Shown: positions 59,931-64,000 of the stretch, piece after piece
Layout: every line of letters starts with the position of its first letter
Position numbering within the stretch: the first letter of the stretch is position 1
DNA from: an uncultured Bacilli bacterium
Lineage (GTDB): Bacteria; Bacillota_I; Bacilli_A; RF39; UBA660
DNA: 64,000 nucleotides
Direction: 5' to 3'
Assembly (NCBI GenBank): GCA_934101425.1
Contig: CAKOQQ010000008.1
Coordinates: 10,237 to 74,236 of the forward strand
Notes under the pieces: model-generated
Told to the model about the DNA's origin: nothing
What the model saw: the letters and a program-made list of their open reading frames with translations, nothing else
Databases searched by the model: none
Translations under genes and position numbers: made by a program

Positions 59931-60828
59931 ATAAATATTCCTTTATAATAGGTGCTAATACTTCTAAAGTATTATACACTTCATCAATAGTATTTTCATA
60001 TGCTCCTACTTCTATTAATACGGCATTACTGCTTACATCCTGATTATATTTACCATTTACATTTTTCCCCTTTTTAGTAATAACACCACGGGAAAGTGTA
60101 GGATATTTACTCTTTATAATAGCATTTATTTTATTTGCCGTATTTAAATTTTCTTTATAATTTGCGTGTTCTAGCCCGACTACAAATAATACTTTAGCAT
60201 AATTTTTATTATTTATAGTTGTAGTAGTATATTTTTTTAAAGCGGAATCTCTATGTAAATCAATAAAGAATTCTAAAGAAGGATATGTTTTTATTTTTTC
60301 ATCTAGAAATACTCTAGATGCTACATAACTATATCCAAAACTATAATTATTTAAATTCATATAATCTACAATACTATTTTCTTCTACTATAGCTTCTAAT
60401 CCTTCACGAGATAATAATTCTTTTAATATATGAGATGCCATTATAACATTTGGTGTTATATTATATGGTTCATATTTATTGCTGCTATAGTTCTCTAATT
60501 GATGAGAATTATATATGTATACAACTGGTTCATTTACTTCAGTATTAACAACTACTGGCGTTACTTCCTTTTTTTCTTTTTTAGTATAATTAAAAGTATT
60601 TTTTATTATTTTACTAACTAAATTGTTATTATTTTCATACTTTATATAATAATTAGAATCTTTAAGCATTTTTTCTATAAATTCTTCATTTGATGAATAT
60701 AATTTTATATTTACATTAATTCCAAATATAATATATAAAATTATTACTATATAAATTACATATAAAACTTTTTCATATCTTCTTTTTCTTTTAAACACAG
60801 TATCACCAAATTTATTATATATTACCAA
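59920..60828 (-). CDS. spoIIP: Stage II sporulation protein P (SpoIIP)
   Basis: 302 residues. A membrane anchor (about 18-40) is followed by the amidase/endopeptidase domain with VYIYNSHQLENY (zinc His), ITPNVIMASHIL, FFIDLHRDSA (catalytic region) and LIEVGAYENT. SpoIIP with SpoIID and SpoIIM thins septal peptidoglycan during engulfment; SpoIID and SpoIIM are not here. It follows gpr by 18 bases, as in Bacillus. Confidence 0.95.
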   Translation of the reverse strand: MVIYNKFGDTVFKRKRRYEKVLYVIYIVIILYIIFGINVNIKLYSSNEEFIEKMLKDSNYYIKYENNNNLVSKIIKNTFNYTKKEKKEVTPVVVNTEVNEPVVYIYNSHQLENYSSNKYEPYNITPNVIMASHILKELLSREGLEAIVEENSIVDYMNLNNYSFGYSYVASRVFLDEKIKTYPSLEFFIDLHRDSALKKYTTTTINNKNYAKVLFVVGLEHANYKENLNTANKINAIIKSKYPTLSRGVITKKGKNVNGKYNQDVSSNAVLIEVGAYENTIDEVYNTLEVLAPIIKEYLYGK

Positions 60829-60846
60829 GATAGAAAAATATGTCGT

Positions 60847-61578
60847 TTAAAGTAATACTTCATTTATTGATGTACTAATTATTTTACTTAGCTCCATAAT
60901 AGTAACATCTATATCTTTAGGAGTAACTAAAGTGTTAGATAATTTAGAATCTATAAGATAGCTTATATCTATTACAGTAGGTACTCCAATACTAATTACT
61001 GGAATACCCATACTATACTTATTTATCTCTTTACTATTTATATTTACTCCACTACCAGGTGATATACCAGTATCACTTATTTGTATTGTTTTATTTAATC
61101 TCTCTATACTAGATGTCACTAATGAATCAATTATAATTAGTAATTTAGGTTTTAGATTAGATACTAATGATTTAATATAAATAAATGAATCAATACCCGT
61201 TAAATACTTTATACTGGTACTAGTTGCATATATTTTTCTTATATTATCCATATAACCAGTTACTTTTATATTTTTAATAGTTAATGGTCCTAATGAATCA
61301 GAAATTAAATTTTCATTACCAAGACCTATTACAAGTACATCATCATTAGTTATTTTATTTTTTTTAAATAATATTTTTAATTCATGAGTTAATATTTTTA
61401 CTATTTTAGCATTTATTTTATCAAAATAAATAGTTACATAATTACCTTTACTTTTATTATATTTAACTTCATCTTTACTATTTAAATGAACTCTAGTAAT
61501 TTCTATATCATCTATTTTATTTATTTTATTTTTAGGTAAAATTTCCACTATTAAGTCTGTTCTTAAGTTATTATTCAT
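60847..61578 (-). CDS. gpr: Spore germination protease GPR
   Basis: 243 residues. Atypical aspartic protease that degrades small acid-soluble spore proteins at germination. RTDLIVE near the start resembles its self-cleavage and SASP-cleavage motif; VLVIGLGNENLISDSLGPLT holds the active-site Asp pair, with LIIIDSLVTSSIERLN and SPGSGVNINSKEIN further on. It is clearly shorter than the Bacillus enzyme (about 370). Divergent from rpsT, as in Bacillus. Confidence 0.93.
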   Translation of the reverse strand: MNNNLRTDLIVEILPKNKINKIDDIEITRVHLNSKDEVKYNKSKGNYVTIYFDKINAKIVKILTHELKILFKKNKITNDDVLVIGLGNENLISDSLGPLTIKNIKVTGYMDNIRKIYATSTSIKYLTGIDSFIYIKSLVSNLKPKLLIIIDSLVTSSIERLNKTIQISDTGISPGSGVNINSKEINKYSMGIPVISIGVPTVIDISYLIDSKLSNTLVTPKDIDVTIMELSKIISTSINEVLL

Positions 61579-61618
61579 GTTATCACCATTATTATTTTAG
61601 GTAAAAAGTATTTTTTTA

Positions 61619-61647
61619 TTGCTTTTTTTAATAAAGTTTGTTAAAAT
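61619..61647 (+). promoter_or_regulatory. Promoter of rpsT
   Basis: TTGCTT (61619-61624), 17 bases, TAAAAT (61642-61647), 28 bases before the rpsT ATG. Confidence 0.6.
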
Positions 61648-61675
61648 TATTATGATGTCAATTGGAGGTGAAATT

Positions 61676-61939
61676 ATGCCAAATATGAAAAATGCTAAAA
61701 AACGTGTAAAAGTTATCGCTAAACAAAGTGTTACAAACAATGATTATGAAGCTAGTATGAAAAGTGCTATTAAGAAAGTTGAAAGATCTGTAGCAGCAAA
61801 AAATAAAGAAGAAGCTAAATCTAATTTAGGAGTTGCTATCAAAAGAATCGATAAAGCAACTAAGACTAATGTAATTTCAAAAAATACTTGTGCACGTCAA
61901 AAATCTCGTTTGACTAAAAAAGTAAATAATATGGAGTAG
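61676..61939 (+). CDS. rpsT: 30S ribosomal protein S20
   Basis: 87 residues, basic helical bundle that binds 16S rRNA; begins MPNMKNAKKRVKVIAKQ and ends RQKSRLTKKVNNME. The start at 61676 has GGAGGTGAAATT directly upstream; earlier in-frame Met codons lie before or in the promoter. The rpsT|gpr-spoIIP order is that of Bacillus. Confidence 0.95.
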   Translation: MPNMKNAKKRVKVIAKQSVTNNDYEASMKSAIKKVERSVAAKNKEEAKSNLGVAIKRIDKATKTNVISKNTCARQKSRLTKKVNNME

Positions 61940-61980
61940 TAATACTTCTTTTTTTATGCTAAAATAGAAATGGTGATGAT

Positions 61981-62880
61981 ATGAAAAAGTTATTTACTCC
62001 TACTGTTTTAATTTTATTAGCGATTTTATTATATAGTTCTAGATTTACTATAATAAAATCTATATATAAATATGCCTATAAAGATTCTTTAGAATTTAAG
62101 GAAAGTAATTATAGTAATAAAGATTATAAATTTGCATATTTAAAGAAAACAGATAACTTTACGCCTAAAAACAAACAAGATTTAATAAATATATTTTATA
62201 CACTAATTGATTCTGACACTGATAATTATGTAATATTTTGTGATGAAGAATATACATCTTGTGCTAATGATGCAGAAGATATAATGAATAGTAACCTTTT
62301 ACTTACTACTATTAATACTTTTGTTCATCCTTATAATGAATATAGTGAAATTCAAATGACTAGTCCTGATGATACTGTAATCAATTTAAATATTCATAGA
62401 TTATATACAGATGAAGAAATTATTTATATCGAAGATAAATTAAATAAAATAGAAAAACAAATTATTACTGATGATATGACTATAAAAGAAAAAATAAAAA
62501 AAATGCATGATTATATAGCTGATAATACAAAATATGAAGACAATATTTTATATGCTAAAGCTAATGCATTATTACTTTATAAAAGAGCTAGATGTAGTGC
62601 TTATACTGATTTATTATCTATATACTTATATAAACTTAACATACCTAACTATAGAATAGCGAGTGAAAAACATATTTGGAATTTACTTTATATTGATAAT
62701 GAATGGTTACATATTGATTTAACTTGGGATGATCCTGTTTTATCTAATGGCAAAGATAAAACACTACACGACTTTTTCTTAATAACTACTAAAAAACTAG
62801 AAGAATTAGATCCTATTGATAAAGATACTAATACCTCTAGTCATACTTATAATAAAGAAATTTATAAAGAAGCAAATTAA
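61981..62880 (+). CDS. Membrane-anchored transglutaminase-like protein
   Basis: 299 residues. N-terminal signal anchor (about 6-20) and a C-terminal transglutaminase/cysteine-protease domain with C204 (RARCSAYTDLL), H231 (SEKHIWNLLY) and D246 (HIDLTWDDP), a complete Cys-His-Asp triad. It should act outside the membrane on cell-wall or surface proteins. GGTGATGAT ribosome-binding site, 41 bases after rpsT, probably co-transcribed. Confidence 0.82.
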   Translation: MKKLFTPTVLILLAILLYSSRFTIIKSIYKYAYKDSLEFKESNYSNKDYKFAYLKKTDNFTPKNKQDLINIFYTLIDSDTDNYVIFCDEEYTSCANDAEDIMNSNLLLTTINTFVHPYNEYSEIQMTSPDDTVINLNIHRLYTDEEIIYIEDKLNKIEKQIITDDMTIKEKIKKMHDYIADNTKYEDNILYAKANALLLYKRARCSAYTDLLSIYLYKLNIPNYRIASEKHIWNLLYIDNEWLHIDLTWDDPVLSNGKDKTLHDFFLITTKKLEELDPIDKDTNTSSHTYNKEIYKEAN

Positions 62881-62905
62881 AAGTAAGGTTATTCCTTACT
62901 TTTTT
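62879..62905. terminator. Bidirectional terminator between convergent genes
   Basis: Stem AAAGTAAGG/CCTTACTTT (62880-62888 with 62894-62902) with T6 on the plus strand; also ends the repeat-protein gene from the other side. Confidence 0.7.
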
Positions 62906-64000
62906 CTTCTGCATTTTTAACTACACTATTACTTGTAATAGCATTCGATAAATCTAGAAATTTAAAATTTGAATCATTTAATAATGTAGTACTATAAGTG
63001 TTTACACTAGTCATTAAATTATAAATTTTATTTAATACTAAATCGTCTTTTTCACCTTTATATAACACTTGAACCTTTAGTATATTTCCGTCTCCTAAAT
63101 CAGATATTATTACATCAGTAATAAAATTATTATATTTACCACTGAATATATATAATGTTTTATTATTTACAGTTTTTTCATTTTTACTTGTCATTTCTAA
63201 TGTATTCTTATTAAGAATTTCATTAAAACTATCTTTATTAGCTGTAAAAGCATCAAAATCAGCATCAACTACTTTTAAAGATGCGCCCCAGTTTTCCGTT
63301 TTATCATTAAATACAAGTTCAGATCCTTCAGTATATATCCAATTATAATCTACGTTCATAGAGTATCCATTATAATATACAGTTTTAGTTTTTGTTCCTT
63401 CTAAAGTAGAATCAGCACCACTATTTGCATCTTCTTTCTTATTTATAAATAATAATACATTTAATGCAATAGATATAATAAGTAGAATTAAAGTTATAAT
63501 AAATGCTATATTAGGTTTTCTATTATTTTTAGCAATTATTTCTTCAATACTTTTTTCTTCTTTTTCTTCTACCTTTTCTTCTTTTGATTCTTCTTTAGTA
63601 GGTTCTGCATTTAAATCTAATTCTTTTGCTAATTCAAAACTATTAGCGGTTTCATTTAGATTTGATGTAGATACACTTGATTCTTCTACTGGACTAGGCA
63701 TTACAGGTGTAGTTGGTTCTACCACTGGAGTGCTTACTTCTGGAATACTTGGTTCCATTATTGGTGTACTTTCTGGTACGCTTAATTCTTCTACTGGACT
63801 AGGCATTACAGGTGTAGTTGGTTCTACCATTGGAGTGCTTACTTCTGGAATACTTGGTTCCATTATTGATGTACTTTCTGGTACGCTTAATTCTTCTACT
63901 GGACTAGGCATTACAGGTGTAGCTGGTTCTACCACTGGAGTGCTTACTTCTGGAATACTTGGTTCCATTATTGGTGTACTTTCTGGTACGCTTAATTCTT
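62889..64000 (-). CDS. Membrane protein with proline-rich tandem repeats (5' end outside window)
   Basis: The frame runs off the right edge, so the start is not seen. At least three 35-residue repeats built on MEPSIPEVSTPVVEP and TPVMPSPVEELSVPEST are followed by an acidic region. Then come one membrane helix (NIAFIITLILLIISIALNVLLFI region) and a C-terminal domain of about 170 residues with mixed strands. No sorting signal. The repeats, likely cytosolic or extracellular depending on topology, are typical of elongated surface or scaffold proteins. Function unknown. Confidence 0.65.
   Translation of the reverse strand, partial: ELSVPESTPIMEPSIPEVSTPVVEPATPVMPSPVEELSVPESTSIMEPSIPEVSTPMVEPTTPVMPSPVEELSVPESTPIMEPSIPEVSTPVVEPTTPVMPSPVEESSVSTSNLNETANSFELAKELDLNAEPTKEESKEEKVEEKEEKSIEEIIAKNNRKPNIAFIITLILLIISIALNVLLFINKKEDANSGADSTLEGTKTKTVYYNGYSMNVDYNWIYTEGSELVFNDKTENWGASLKVVDADFDAFTANKDSFNEILNKNTLEMTSKNEKTVNNKTLYIFSGKYNNFITDVIISDLGDGNILKVQVLYKGEKDDLVLNKIYNLMTSVNTYSTTLLNDSNFKFLDLSNAITSNSVVKNAEEKSKE
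63654..64000 (-). repeat. 105-bp tandem repeats coding for 35 residues
   Basis: Three near-identical units (63864-63968, 63759-63863 and 63654-63758, the last with a degenerate end) plus part of a further unit reaching the edge. Few substitutions between units suggest recent expansion and copy-number variation. Confidence 0.85.

Noticed and set aside
1..64000. DGR reverse transcriptase and template repeat within the window
   Set aside because: No product has reverse-transcriptase motifs (such as YxDD in a 300-400 residue protein), and I found no AAC-rich copy of the variable block in any intergenic stretch. The DGR idea therefore rests only on the pattern in the targets.
1..64000. Mycoplasma-type genetic code (TGA = Trp)
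   Set aside because: Several genes end in TGA, including the ATGA overlaps, and Trp is encoded by TGG throughout (for example GCT TGG in the prepilin tips).
1..64000. CRISPR arrays, prophage or IS elements
   Set aside because: No regularly spaced repeats, no transposase, integrase or phage structural genes were seen. The only repeats are those reported.

Overview
The window is AT-rich (clearly below 35% G+C by eye) and reads with the standard bacterial code: TGA is used as stop, for example in the ATGA overlaps spoVAC/spoVAD/spoVAE and recU/ponA. Gram-positive markers are the PASTA kinase PrkC with its phosphatase PrpC, RecU-PBP1A, YmfF/YmfH peptidases, GatCAB with a T-box, an HrcA/CIRCE site and a CamS lipoprotein. 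Endospore genes are present: spoVAC-D-E with a sigma-G-like promoter, spoIIP, gpr, a KinB-like kinase and two Spo0A-box sequences. The best guess is an uncultured, reduced-genome, spore-forming Bacillota (Bacilli/Erysipelotrichia-like). Most genes lie on the minus strand.

Layout. 1-13.3 kb: rlmN-prpC-prkC-rsgA, secG, two M16 peptidases with deoD, uvrA, spoVAC-D-E. 13.4-14.8 kb: a DUF4259-like gene and a decayed stretch. 14.8-19.4 kb: envelope operon (CamS, a small anchored protein, a solute-binding/GGDEF-like sensor, YihY). 19.4-22.9 kb: recU-ponA on the plus strand. 23.0-24.8 kb: a prepilin carrying a Hint autoprocessing domain. 24.8-33.4 kb: nth, dnaD, HipA-like, cca, hup, then asnS-gatBAC with two tRNA-Asn genes behind an Asn T-box. 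33.4-37.7 kb: KinB-like kinase, EIIB-like protein, YdjG/H/I-like proteins. 37.8-41.5 kb: three prepilin genes between perfect 45-bp direct repeats. 41.5-55.5 kb: gdpD, mraY, murE, CIRCE-controlled clpB, HD and LRR-transglutaminase proteins, infC-rpmI-rplT with an L20-type leader, a further prepilin, YnbB, FabG/YmfI, efp, rpmG. 55.5-64 kb: class B PBP, nfo, spoIIP-gpr, rpsT, a transglutaminase-like protein and a repeat-rich surface protein cut by the window end.

The most unusual content is the family of five class III prepilins. (1) Four end in a roughly 31-codon C-terminal block in which first and second codon positions differ between paralogs while third positions stay the same. The inferred ancestor is rich in AAC/AAT/AAA codons, the signature of diversity-generating-retroelement (DGR) targets. 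No reverse transcriptase or template is in the window. (2) Three have a leader with a sigma-A promoter, a 26-31 codon leader ORF and an intrinsic terminator whose 5' arm contains or abuts the leader stop codon. In two of these the leader ORF contains a G9 tract, so slippage would stop translation well before the terminator. This is a candidate phase-variable attenuation switch. (3) The fifth prepilin replaces the variable tip with a Hint domain and a separate C-terminal module. Pilus assembly genes (PilB, PilC, PilD) are not in the window.
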